Below, piece after piece: positions 1-10,802 of a stretch of DNA of 64,000 nt; position 1 is the first letter of the stretch; every line of letters begins with the position of its first letter. A model generated the notes under the pieces. That model was given only the letters and a program-made list of their open reading frames with translations. It did no database searches and was not told the origin of the DNA. The stretch spans positions 61,706,182 through 61,770,181 of the forward strand of contig NC_086283.1 of assembly GCF_021018805.1 (NCBI RefSeq), given 5' to 3'. This DNA is from Prinia subflava. Lineage: Eukaryota; Chordata; Aves; Passeriformes; Cisticolidae. The position numbers and the translations under genes are program-made.

Positions 1-2390
1 TGTGTAAACTGTAAAAGCCCTCTGTCATGGGGCTTTTTTTCCTCTCTACCATCTTTCAGGAAGAAAGTCTCACTCTGTAAAACTTAAAGGGTCTAACTTT
101 TTCATTACTTGGATTTTCCCTAATAATATTTGGGAAGTTTAAATCTAGTCATCACTCTATGAAGAAAACTCAATTACAATTTCACCAGGCCGACGCACTG
201 CAGGTAAAGAACATGTCATTTGTTCTGCCACTGAGAAAAGTCCCTCTAAAACTACTGCTGGTTTTCGGGGTGTCACCATCTCCAACCATGTTCAGAGAGC
301 TATCTGTGCAAAAAAAGCAATTTCATACAGAGCTGTCCTTTTCTGCCTGTGCTTTGTATGCCTTTTGCTAAACCTAATCTTCTAATTAGGCTCTGCATGA
401 CAATGAGATAACTTTTGCAGACTGTAACTTCTGCTTTTTATGTTTTGTCTTACACAGTCTTGTCTGGAATTCTCAGCTGTCAAAACCGTTGGAGTTAACC
501 AGAAAGGTTAAATGTTTAAAATGTATTGCTAGGGGATAGAGGAGTCACTGAGGATTCTTCTATATTTCTTCTCATTTTGAGAAAGCATCTCTGAGACATC
601 ATAAATGACCAGAGCTGTGCTATGTGAGTATCAAACATATGCAATCATCTACCTTTTCCTGTTTAGCAAATACATTTATTTTTCCAGTTGTTCTCAACTC
701 CAAAACATTTATTGAATTCTAAAATACTCTGACATTTCCATCTGGTTCACTGAAAAATTCATGTATTTCCTAATGATTTATGGTTTAATATTATGCAGCA
801 CCATGAAAGTTAACATGAAAAACCAGAAGTATTTCAGAATTATAGTATAGTCCTTTCTACTTTCTCATTTTCATCCTCACTCAGAATTATTTAAAGGAAA
901 TACAATTAACACAGGTCTAGAAAGGTTTCTCTGGTCTTTTGTGTATTATAAGTATATTGAAATTTTGGATATGGCATATGGCTCAAAGCGGATCAAGAAT
1001 TTTTATAGATACACAAACTAGGTAAAAACCCCAAAATCTCTAAATATTCAAGATTTTGCAGTTCTGACCACAACAAAATTGAGATGGGAAAGAGAAAGGA
1101 AAAAAACTAGAAGGGAAAAGGGAAGAGCAGGGAATGGACAGCAAGGAGGGGATCAAAGGGCCTATTAATACGTGAAGCATAACTTCTTTTTAAGGATTAT
1201 TAAGACTATTTTTGAACATGTCTTTTCAAGAGTAGCTTAATGTCAGTTGATAAAGTCATGTGTAGAACATCACAGTTTTTACACTAGGTATATTTATGCT
1301 TAGCATTCCTATGTTTCTACAATAATTAAGGAAGGTGCCAAAGCTTAAAGGAATCTAAAGAGACGTATTCTTTTTGCATCTTTTGCAAATAACTGTGGCA
1401 TAGATGGGTCAGGAAGGAGTGAGGAGTGGAGGATAAAGGAAGTGAAAGGAATGGGGTTTTTTCCTTTTGAATGTCAGTGGAGTGTTGTTAAAGACTGAAT
1501 AAATTTGGCAGTGGAATTCTTAAGTAACATTAGCCATTTAGGCTGCCTGCTTTCACAGGTTTTCAGCCATAATTCCCCATTCCACTCATTTAACCATAAA
1601 AATGAAGTCTTCCTGAAAGAGTTTGTGTATGGATATTGATTGAATTTGGTGACTTTTTGCCTCCAGAATTACTTGAAATCTTCTAGAAGTTCCAGCCTAA
1701 ATTTCAAGTTGGTTTGGTTTGTGGTTGTTTTTTTAAAATTGGTGGGTGTGTTCGTTTGTTGTTTTTTGTTTGTTGTTTGTTTTGTTTTGTGTGTTTTGTT
1801 TGGTTTGGTTTGGATTTTTTTTGTTAACTTTTAGAATATTTTATTTATTGAACTACATAAGCTGTGGACCTAGAGTTGTCCTCTTATCTATGAGTAATTA
1901 AATGGCTGGTTGTTCATTTCAGGAACAAGCCATAGAGGATACTTATTACAAAAAATGACTCTAGCAAAAAGAACAGCTCAATATTGCAAGCTGTCCACCC
2001 AGATATTATTGTACTGTATTTCAGGTCAAAATTGCCTTGAGGGTGATGTAGATTGCTCATTATTTCCGTGTTCGGAAAGACAGAAAGGGAAGAAAGTGTT
2101 TACAGAAACAAACAACATGGGATTTGATATACTGACAATAAATCAGTAACTTTTTCTGCTATAGATTTTGCAGTAAAATGAAACATATCTGCTATAATTA
2201 CTTTTAAAGAAGTATTCAGATACATACAACTTGAATTTTTTAAAAAGAGCCAATTAGATTGAAGTTTGGCATAGCATTATTTTATGAGTGTTGGACTGAA
2301 AGAAAACAGGTGTCATGAACAGTAAATTTGGGTGTTTTCTGACACCAAATGAACAGATGAAAAAGGGAGTCAATACAGAAGATAAAAGAC
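1..2390. other. Unique AT-rich sequence, no gene seen
   Basis: No coding exon, RNA gene or transposon was recognised here on either strand. The open frames are short and lack conserved motifs. The only structure noted is the T/G-rich stretch annotated separately at 1705-1830. Confidence 0.5.
1705..1830. repeat. T/G-rich low-complexity tract (TTTG/TTGG-like units)
   Basis: The plus strand is almost entirely T and G, built from irregular GTTT, GTTTT and GGTTT units. It creates a meaningless hydrophobic frame rich in F, V and L. It is simple sequence, not a gene. Confidence 0.85.
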
Positions 2391-2394
2391 ACAA

Positions 2395-2505
2395 ATTACT
2401 ATTACTACTACTATTGTTATTGTTATTAATACTGTTATTCTATGATGATGATGATGGTGATGATGATGATGATGACGACAACGATGGTGATGTTGTCAAT
2501 TATGT
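2395..2505. repeat. Imperfect trinucleotide repeat, ATT/ACT then GAT
   Basis: The first half consists of ATT, ACT and GTT triplets and the second half mostly of GAT triplets with GGT and GAC interruptions. The frame through it reads poly-Leu followed by poly-Asp, an artefact of the repeat. The many interruptions suggest an old array. Confidence 0.9.
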
Positions 2506-4479
2506 TAGCATGTCTTCGGTCAAAAAACTCTAGTGAACTTTACTAACCACAGACAGAAGTGAAATTTGAATCATCCTGTCTGGTCTGAAATCCTCACAGA
2601 AAACAGCCTGAATATCTAAAAGAATGTTCTAATGGCATCACTATTTTTGTGCAGATGTTTTGAGAAGGAAAGTCTGGAAGTAAATCCTGATTTGGGGAAG
2701 ATATTTATGAAAGATACTGCTTTAGAGCTCCGTGATCTATAAAAGGACATAATTATGAAAGCAAACAAGGAGACATTTTATTTTTCATCTGTCTTATCAC
2801 CCCATTTTCACAAAACATCAAAAAATCTAATACACTGCAGGGAAAGTAGAACTTTTTGGTTATTATTTCTGTTAATGATTGTATTATTCACAACTTCACT
2901 AACAGCATTTGTCTGAGAAGCAGTTGTGTTTGCCTCAGATTTTATAAGTAGTCCTCACAGATTTGGTGAGGACCGGTATATTTAATTTACTGTATTTTAG
3001 GGAAGCAACTTACCAAGTTTAAAAAGCCACTGCAATGTTCCATTAATATAAATATTTTTTACAGCAGCACAGTTTGCTGAGTTTATCCTACTTTTTTGGT
3101 AAACATGTTATTATCCATGTCCTACATTTATTATTGCTAAAAAGACAGCTAATTCCAATAATGTATTATAAACAAAACTAAAAAAATCTGTTAAGTCATA
3201 TTTTTTCTTATGTACATATGAAGTATATGGCCACGTTCTTTTTAATGCAATTTCATTCGTCTCCTATTGCTTCCATAGCATGCAGCTCTTTTCCTGCTCT
3301 AGAGTACAGTGATTAGTAAATTAGAAAATGTCAACGGTTTGTTACACTAAGAGGGTTTATTGTAACTAAGTTATGTATTAAAGTACAAAATATCTTCTGT
3401 GCTCAAGACAAGTTTATGAACATTCACTTAATTTAACTTAAAGCTGGCAAAGATTCTCCTAGTTAAGTACAAAAACTTAACATTTAATGGTGTACTAAAT
3501 AATTACAACTTGATTGAGTTTACTGAAACAAGTCTTTTTATTGCCATTATGCCAGTGTTTACTTAGTTTTGCAGCATTTTGCTGCAAAGGTTCTGTTACT
3601 TGTGAAACTGGTCTACTTTTATTTTGATTTTAACTTTCATACTCTACTGCATGGCCCCTGTAACAGCAGCAAACCTGATAATAAATGCTTCCATGAGCAA
3701 AAGTAGTTATCTACACTCTTTTGTATAGAAAGCCAACATACAGAGACCACCCTAAGTTTGCCTGTACGACGTTTATGAAAGGGTTGAAAAGAAGGAGTGC
3801 TTTAAGTCAGAAGCAAACTGAGGTACTTGGTGTTCAAGGCATTTTCAGGAGCCAATTGTGTCCTCATTTACTAACCTTTTTTGCTTCCTGACTCTGATTG
3901 CTAAAACTGAGGAACATCTGGAAATACACAGGTGTTTGTGAAGCCTCATTGCCCAAACTAGGTTTTGCCAAGGCTCAGTCAGTGGACAGGAAAAAAGGAG
4001 AAAAGTAGTGTGTGAGGGATATCTTCAAGCCTCCACCGTGCTCTGGCACAGGCTGTTGTCACCTGGCGTTCTCTGCTAGTTGGAGTTTTCCTCCAAAGTA
4101 CCTGTACTAGCTATGATGAAATGGAAGCAGGGGCTCATTCCTTCTTGCTTCCACCTGTTGGAACTTAGACAGGGGTGCGAGCTTTTCATGCTCAGGGATT
4201 TCTCTGCTGATCCCCCTACATATCAGTGTGTTGTTACAGATACTCATAGCAGGAAACTTAAAAGGAGATTGTTCTTCATTGTATTTTAATTTGTATCGGC
4301 AACAAACTGACGAGTAAGAGGATTAAGAGGTTTAGGATTGAGTGGATAGATGAATAACTTCTGATTATAAAATATCTTTAAAAATATGTTTATTGTTAGA
4401 GACCTGATTAATTATCTCATAGTGAAAGAAAAGTTCTACATCAGAAACAGTCAAGGAAGAGTACTACAGGCTTTTACAG
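2506..4479. other. Unique AT-rich sequence, no gene seen
   Basis: Nothing recognisable was found on either strand. The short frame at 4080-4289 has no known motif and no convincing splice context. Confidence 0.45.
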
Positions 4480-4880
4480 AAGCAGATAATGGATCATGGA
4501 AGGGACCAAACTGAATCATCTGGTTCAATGTCCCTGCTCAAGCAGGATCATCCCAGAGTACATGGCACAGGATTTCATCCAGAGAGTTTTTGAATACCTC
4601 CAGTGAGGGAGATGCAACAATCTCTCTGGGCAACCTGTTCCAGTACATGGTCACCTATGCGTTAAAATATTCTTCCTCATGTTCAGGTGGAGCTTCCTGT
4701 GCAAGTGTCTGCCTGTTGCCTCTTGTCCTATTGCTTAGCACCCAGAATCCAGCTGCACCCTCTTGGCACTTTTCCTTCAGACACCTGTAGACATTGATGA
4801 GGTCCCTTCTCATTTGTCTCTTTTTGAATGAACCAATCGTGATACTTTGGTAGTTTTGGTTAATTGTCAGCACAGCTAAA
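4480..4880 (-). mobile_element. CR1 LINE fragment, 3' end, minus strand
   Basis: Read on the minus strand, this matches the end of a CR1 element. It contains the C-terminal part of ORF2 (frame 4655-4873 includes a clear RDLINVYRCLKEKC and a later NRTRGN, equivalent to the RGDLIALYNYLK and DRTRGN blocks of CR1) and then the 3' untranslated part running down to about 4480. On the plus strand the phrases about a gathered 'ctgttccagtacatggtcac' type correspond to the usual antisense CR1 end. It is 5'-truncated as most CR1 copies are, carries stops and indels, and lacks a clean terminal octamer repeat, so it is old. The identification rests on remembered consensus; the exact subfamily is not known. 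Confidence 0.85.
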
Positions 4881-7800
4881 TAAAAATGGGTCTGGAGAGA
4901 TGTCCCTGTCCTGTACCTTTTACACTTTGCTGGAAGTCTGTAAAAATATCTAATAATGCCAATTCTATAAAAATTTCCTTATGCTTCAGTTGCCTTTCTT
5001 AGTAAACAAATTGCTGTTGCTCTCTTTGATATATACATATATATTATTTAAATAATAATTATCTCTAAATGTATTGACCTATTACTTCCCTTTGTCAGAG
5101 CTATTATTGGTGCAGTATTTTTAGAAAAAATGTCTGCTCACTCCTTTGTAGCAACATCTGTTTCTCTCTGTGAAATACATGTCTAGTCTAGCCTAGGCTT
5201 TCCAAAGTGCAAGTAAAACGCCTTATTCATATGAAAAGCATCAATGAATACTTTATATTTTTTTCAATACCAATTATCTCATTTTTTTCTGTCAAAATAT
5301 GAGGTTTTGTTTACATTTTTTTAAAACTAGTCCGTGACCAGCTCAGAAGATCAGTTACTTCCTTTATGTAATATTCCAACGTTTGGTTTTTTGACAAAAA
5401 TTTCTTTCTATGGAATTTTTTGTATGATCTGAACTCATCCTACTTTTCAGCAGTCTTTTTCAACAAGATAACAGAAATATCATAAAACTTAATATTTGCA
5501 GGGAGACACACATAGGAGAATATATTTAAAGACAAATATAATTTAATAAAGATTTTTTCTAATAGAAAGAGTTTCCTGGCAGATAGTTTCACACCTGATG
5601 TGGAGTTTTTTATACACTCTTGCACTGTGATTTGAGATAATACATAAAATACAGAGATTTTACTGTGAGTTGTAGTATAAGTTTAGGTAGAATTAAGAAC
5701 AGTTATTCTGTCTTGCATAATAAGTAGAGCTCCCCTGAAGTAGACTGGCTTTGTTCTAAAAACTTTAGTTACTAAGGCATATTCTTCTACTGTACTGCTG
5801 TATCAATTACACAGGATGAGAAAGCAGGCAAATTGTATTCCTTCTATTTCTATGTCACAATAATAGTTTATTTTTTACATATTGCATGTGCATGTACAGG
5901 GAGGATTTTTCCTTTTTTTCTGATGTGTATCTTAAACTAGAAGTCTTCAATACTGCTTCAGAGACTCCTGAAGCCTTCCAGTAAGGTTTGAAGTAGGGTT
6001 CCCCATGAAAGATAGGTTTCTGATACTGCAGTCTTGAGACAGCTGCTGCTGTTAAATGGCTTCTCAGTGTTAATTCCTTCTCTTTAAGGAAACACCTGAA
6101 GCTCTTCATAGAGAAGAGACTATATATTTTCAAAAGTAAGTATCAAAATATCTGGGAAAGAGAGGAATAATGTTTTCTATCTCATTCCTATGGAAAAAAA
6201 GAACAGCGATTTGTGATGCTTATAAAGGAATACCAAATAGTGGACAAAGTTACAAATAGCTTACAGCTAACATCTGTAGCAGTTACATAGAGCTGAGATT
6301 AGTGGAAGAAGCTGTTCCTGACCCTGTTTTAGATGTTTTATTTTTTTGAAACAACAACCTTATGCACATAAAGTCCAAAGTAATTGTTTTGTCTAATGTG
6401 CTTTCTTATATACTGGTATACCTATCTACAATCTTGCATTTTTACATTCTTGTGTTTGGAGTAATCATATGCAGAGTAGACCTCTGAATAAATTCAGACC
6501 AGGCATCTCTCTTCTCCCGTGTCCTGCTCTGAAGGGGTAGTCCAGGATTGCAATTTTCCCTGGTAAAATTCAGTCCTCACTTTTAAATATACTGGCCTCT
6601 GAAGTTCCCTTAAGTGCAGAAATCTTGGTCATATCATTTGCACAAAACTTCTTTGGCATGGTTGTCAGAAGTTCTGTCTCAAAAATAAGAGGGCACCCTT
6701 ACTCTTGCAAATTGTGTCCTAATCCTGTTTTGAAATTATGGACCTATTTCACAAAGAACAGTTGTATCTGGTGAGGGAAATACTTCACATCCTCAAAGAC
6801 AGTTTTACCAACTGCAGGATTTTTGTGTCCATTGTGTCATGATTAGATACCTACAGATGTGTAAAAATATTAAAAGTATATTCCTCCAAGTTCTACAATT
6901 TCTAGCTTAGTTTACTAATGCAATAGGTTAACAGTAACTTACAATAACTTCTAAGTAACTTTTGTTCTATGTCTTTTTGAATGTACATATATTTTGCATC
7001 TGAAACATTCTCCAACAAAGAGATGCACACATCTACTGACCACTGGATGAGAATAAACATTTTGTCTTTATTTAAAAATGGGATATTAATTTCAGGATTT
7101 TTCATGGGTTAGTGCTACAGTAGTTTAAAAGTTACATTTCTTGCTTAGTCTTGTTTGCTTATTATTTACTGATTTCAGGCTCTACCTGACAAAACTCTCC
7201 GTTGCTGATATTGTTATTATAGAATATACTTAGTTGCCAGTACACCAAGGCAGTAGTAGCAACAGGACCAATTATGAAATGTTGGTAATGTGATTATTTT
7301 TAATATCATGACTCTATCTGATTTTTAAATCACAAAATCTGAGTATCTGACCACATGAGTCTTACTTATTTGTATGAGCTACTTTTCAGAATCATCCTGT
7401 TCCTTTAGATAGAAAGATGTACTTTTTGTGGTATTTTGATAATTTTCTAAAATAAGAATATCCTTTGCAAGATAACTCCCTACTGAACTACAATTGAAAT
7501 AATTCCCAACTTTAATCTGTATATCAACACAGCAGGCAAATATAACATTCAGTCTTACTGGCAGAGCAGCTTTAAGTAGATAGTACATTTAATAAGACCA
7601 TTGTGTAAAAGTTAAATCTTGTATAAATCCTGCCATTTTATGGAGATAGCATAACATGTCTTCTTAAATTATCATACTGGGATCTAAAATACACTTTCTT
7701 TTATGCTTTTCTTTGTTTGTATTTCATTTGTCTATGAGAAGTAGACAGAAATGTTTTTTGCAGCTAAGAGGGGATTTCTGTTGTACTTCTGCAGTAATTT

Positions 7801-8872
7801 GCCCCCTGTGGGACACTGTTTTATTCTCACTATGGATCCTCCTCTTGAACCAAAGCCCTAGGGAAAACTGGCAGACAAAGAGTGAGATCAGAAACATTCC
7901 TGAGTGTAAATGATACACTTTCATGAACTCTTAATCCGTTCACAACCATTATTCTCTTTTGCCTAGAAGGGCTGGCTGGGAAAAAAACAAATTGCTGGAT
8001 GGTCCTTTGCTGAAGCTGCCTTTCTGACAGCAATCAGGGTCTCATTGTGGTTTCACTTAGAGCACTGGCAGCCAGCAGCTTTGCTGAAACAGCAAAGTAA
8101 GGGCATTTATGGTTTCTTTTTGCAGGCTGGTTTGTTTAGTTTAACCTTTCCTTTTGACAACTGCTTTTTGAAAACTGTATTAATGTTAGTCTATATTTTT
8201 TTTAAGATTCCTGCTTCTTATGACCCCAAAACCTTTCAATCATTGCTTTCTTTACTAATTATTAGATGCAGCATCAGCTGTACTTTCTGCCTTGGTTAAT
8301 TAAGCAGGGGAAGGAAATATATGTATTTGCAAATGGAGAGAAAAGAGAAACACTGAAAAAAAAAAAGATTTAAAAGTGAGGAAGAAATTTCATCTCAAAA
8401 TGTCCCTTGCAGTGAAAATTCTAATAGATTTCCCAGTGACTTTTCCTCTACAACTATTTACATGGATATTAATTATATCTTTAAGATTCAGAGGTGCAGA
8501 AACATTTTAGTTGTTTGCTAAATGTAAAAGCTTTTAAAGTTTTTGTAAATGGTCACATAAAAAATAATTAAATATTATGAATATACCTGGTTTTACACTC
8601 TTATGTAATTAACATTTATTATTGTTCATAAACAAAGTCAATGAAGACAGCTGTGCAACTTCAACATAAATTCAGATCTACTAGTCAAACTGTTATTTAT
8701 TCCAAAAGCTCTTCTGTCATCAAACAATAGAAGAAGCTTTAAATGTGGAACTGAGTGTCATTTTATGACTATTAATTCCTCACCAGTGCAGACAGGGAAG
8801 TATTTGGAGAGTATCTGGAAGACAGAGGTTGCAATACCATTGCTCTTAAAAATTCATAAGATTTATACCTAC
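4881..8872. other. Unique AT-rich sequence, no gene seen
   Basis: No exon, RNA gene or transposon was recognised. Open frames such as 5855-6133 (minus) and 8045-8299 (plus) are isolated, have no conserved motif and look fortuitous. Confidence 0.45.
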
Positions 8873-9104
8873 TGTGCAGTACTGGTGGAGGGGGACACTC
8901 ACCCTAGGAGGTCTTGTTGAGGAACACATTCAGTGCAGGCAGCTCAGTGTGGGAGCCCAAGGCAAGAGGCCAGGAATTGCCAAGCCTTGGCCCAACAAAG
9001 GGCTCTGGGACCTGTAGCACCAGCCAGGGGACCAGACACTGAGGCACAGCAAGAGCTGATGGCTCAAGAGGAACAGCAATGGTTTTGGCCTTGCACTATG
9101 AGGT

Positions 9105-9111
9105 TATAAAA
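9105..9111 (+). promoter_or_regulatory. TATA box of the LTR
   Basis: The sequence TATAAAA lies in the U3-like part of the LTR, about 80 bases upstream of the poly(A) signal, as expected of a retroviral core promoter. Whether it is still active cannot be judged. Confidence 0.6.
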
Positions 9112-9185
9112 ACCCAGGGGTGCCTTTGTTGGGGGTCTCTCCTTGAAGGCATCAGCTGGAGCTGTTTCTGTGTTACTGCACCCTG

Positions 9186-9191
9186 AATAAA
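9186..9191 (+). terminator. Poly(A) signal of the LTR
   Basis: AATAAA in the expected position downstream of the LTR TATA box marks the R region of this LTR. Confidence 0.6.
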
Positions 9192-9778
9192 CCTCTTTAT
9201 GGAATAAGACATCTGAGGCTCTTCTAAGGGGAACCCAGGGTTAAGCTGGTAAGGAAACCTTGTCCAACCATGTGAGAGTGGGGTATGAGGGGAGTTGAGG
9301 GAGGAATCCTTTGGCTCACTGGAGCTGCCCACTGGGAACGGTCCCAGTTGTGACAGCCTCTGGTGGTAGGACGATGGCCACTAGGAAGTCCTGTGAGTGG
9401 TCAAACTGAGAATTTTTCTTAACAGCCTCCTTTGAGGACCACGTTTTGCACCAGATGTCATGGCTGAAATCTATGAACCATAGCAATACCTTTATTATCT
9501 TGGAATCCCTTTTCCTTCAAAGATATTTAAGGGTAATTAGGGAAATTTTATTCTTTATTTCTGAAACCTATAATAGAATGCTTACTGTATATATTCCTTT
9601 TAAAGTGTCTGTTGAATTATCCTTTTGTTCTTGAGAGTATGCAGTATTTTCTTTCTTACTGCCATCTGTACCTCACACAGACCCTACATATGATGTATTT
9701 CAAGTCAACTTCACCACTTTTTCTTTCTCTCATATACCTCAAGACCAGGTGCTCTTTGTTAACATGAAGTAGTAATAG

Positions 9779-9779
9779 A

Positions 9780-9835
<56 letters not shown>

Positions 9836-9842
9836 CAACAAA
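9779..9842. repeat. (AAT)n microsatellite ending in (AAC)n
   Basis: About 17 uninterrupted AAT triplets are followed by about four AAC triplets. The purity suggests a recent or actively mutating array. The poly-Leu and poly-Ile frames that cross it on the minus strand are artefacts. Confidence 0.97.
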
Positions 9843-10088
9843 CCCCCAGTGTTTACTACTAGTTTGAAGAGCTGGATATCTTTTTTCTGCTGCTATAGGT
9901 TGGTCATGGTCTTTTCTCAGTGTTTCTCTACAAGAGTTTTGGCATAGTACAAAAAACTCCAAACAAACCACAGCTAGTGTTTTTTATGGTACCATAGTAT
10001 TTCAGCTTAAATATCTTTGTTACTCCTCACTTTTTTTTTTTTGTTATACTCCTATAAACTCCATTGTGCCACCTGAGTATCTCTTTCT

Positions 10089-10093
10089 GTAGG
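10089..10093. repeat. Target-site duplication, left copy (GTAGG)
   Basis: Five bases immediately before the TGTCTTGG start of the LTR; the identical pentamer follows its other end at 10798-10802. A 5-base match can occur by chance, but both copies sit exactly at the similarity-defined borders. Confidence 0.55.
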
Positions 10094-10797
10094 TGTCTTG
10101 GTTTGAAAAGACAGGTATCTGCCAGGGAAAACTGGAGTTTCCCTTGGAAAGGAGAATGTAAAACCCCTTCCCTCCAAATTATTACAATTTCGCAATTAGG
10201 AGCTTTCAGGCAAAAAATATGGGAATGGGAGTAACAGTTCTTCACTAGGAATAATTTAAACAAACAAATAAACAAACAAAAAACCCTAGAAAACCCTGAT
10301 GGAGTCAGAAATATTGACCTGACCCCCTGTTGGCCAGGACGTTGGAAGCAGTCCAAATAAGTCCTCCTGGAGTGACAGATGTGGTTCTGTTGGAGTAGAG
10401 ATGATCCTGTAGTGGTGGTGAGATAAGTCCAGTCTTCCTCTGAGAATCCAGGGAAAAAGAGGATACTCTGCTGTTCTGAATCTCAGGTTTTATCCAGGTA
10501 GGAATGCTTGGCTCCTCCCACTGGGTGGAGCATCTCACAATGGAATGATTTAATTTTGTCAGTCATGTGGTGAGCCTTAATGGCTCATTAACAGCAGATA
10601 TCCCCCTGGAGGGAGGAAGAGATAAGGAACATTGCTCCCCTGGTTTTAACAGCTGGCCCATTAACTGAAGGCATTTACCCCCTCCCCCCCCACCCCAGAG
10701 TTACAAGAGATAAAAGAAAAAAAAAAAAGACTCCTCCCCAACTGGTTTCAACAGATTAAATAGAATACACTTTTTTTTGGTTACACAACCCACGATA
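10094..10797 (-). mobile_element. Solo LTR of passerine ERVL-like type, inferred minus orientation
   Basis: The block begins TGTCTTGG and runs 704 bases. Its inner phrases closely match a very common songbird LTR remembered as the TguERVL2-like type. The same 5-base direct repeat, GTAGG, flanks it at 10089-10093 and 10798-10802, which fits the 5-base target-site duplication of ERVL-type elements. With that boundary the element ends in TA instead of the canonical CA, plausibly one C-to-T change. A minus-strand TATA-like sequence (reverse of GGTTTTATCCAGG at 10486-10498) suggests minus orientation. No internal viral sequence is present, so it is a solo LTR. The frames on its minus strand (up to 109 codons) are non-coding. 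Confidence 0.8.
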
Positions 10798-10802
10798 GTA
10801 GG
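10798..10802. repeat. Target-site duplication, right copy (GTAGG)
   Basis: Matches 10089-10093 exactly and defines the right border of the LTR. Confidence 0.55.

Larger units (their letters stand above)
8873..9457 (+). mobile_element. Endogenous retrovirus LTR (probable solo LTR), plus strand
   Basis: This block is clearly richer in G and C than its flanks and has LTR architecture: a U3-like part, a TATA box at 9105-9111, and an AATAAA signal at 9186-9191, about 80 bases downstream. A U5-like part continues to roughly 9457. The order of motifs matches a recurring avian LTR remembered from songbird genomes, in which the same TATA, poly(A) and U5 phrases occur. No gag, pol or env remnant lies on either side, so it is most simply a solo LTR left by recombination. 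Both ends are approximate: the start was set at a TGTG near 8873 and the end by similarity. No target-site duplication was established. Confidence 0.75.

Noticed and set aside
9457..9480. Primer-binding site after the LTR at 8873-9457
   Set aside because: The sequence after the LTR begins TGGCTG but does not continue like a known tRNA complement, and no viral genes follow, so a provirus was not called.
9656..9971. Poly-Leu and poly-Ile frames resembling membrane segments
   Set aside because: They are translations of the AAT microsatellite.
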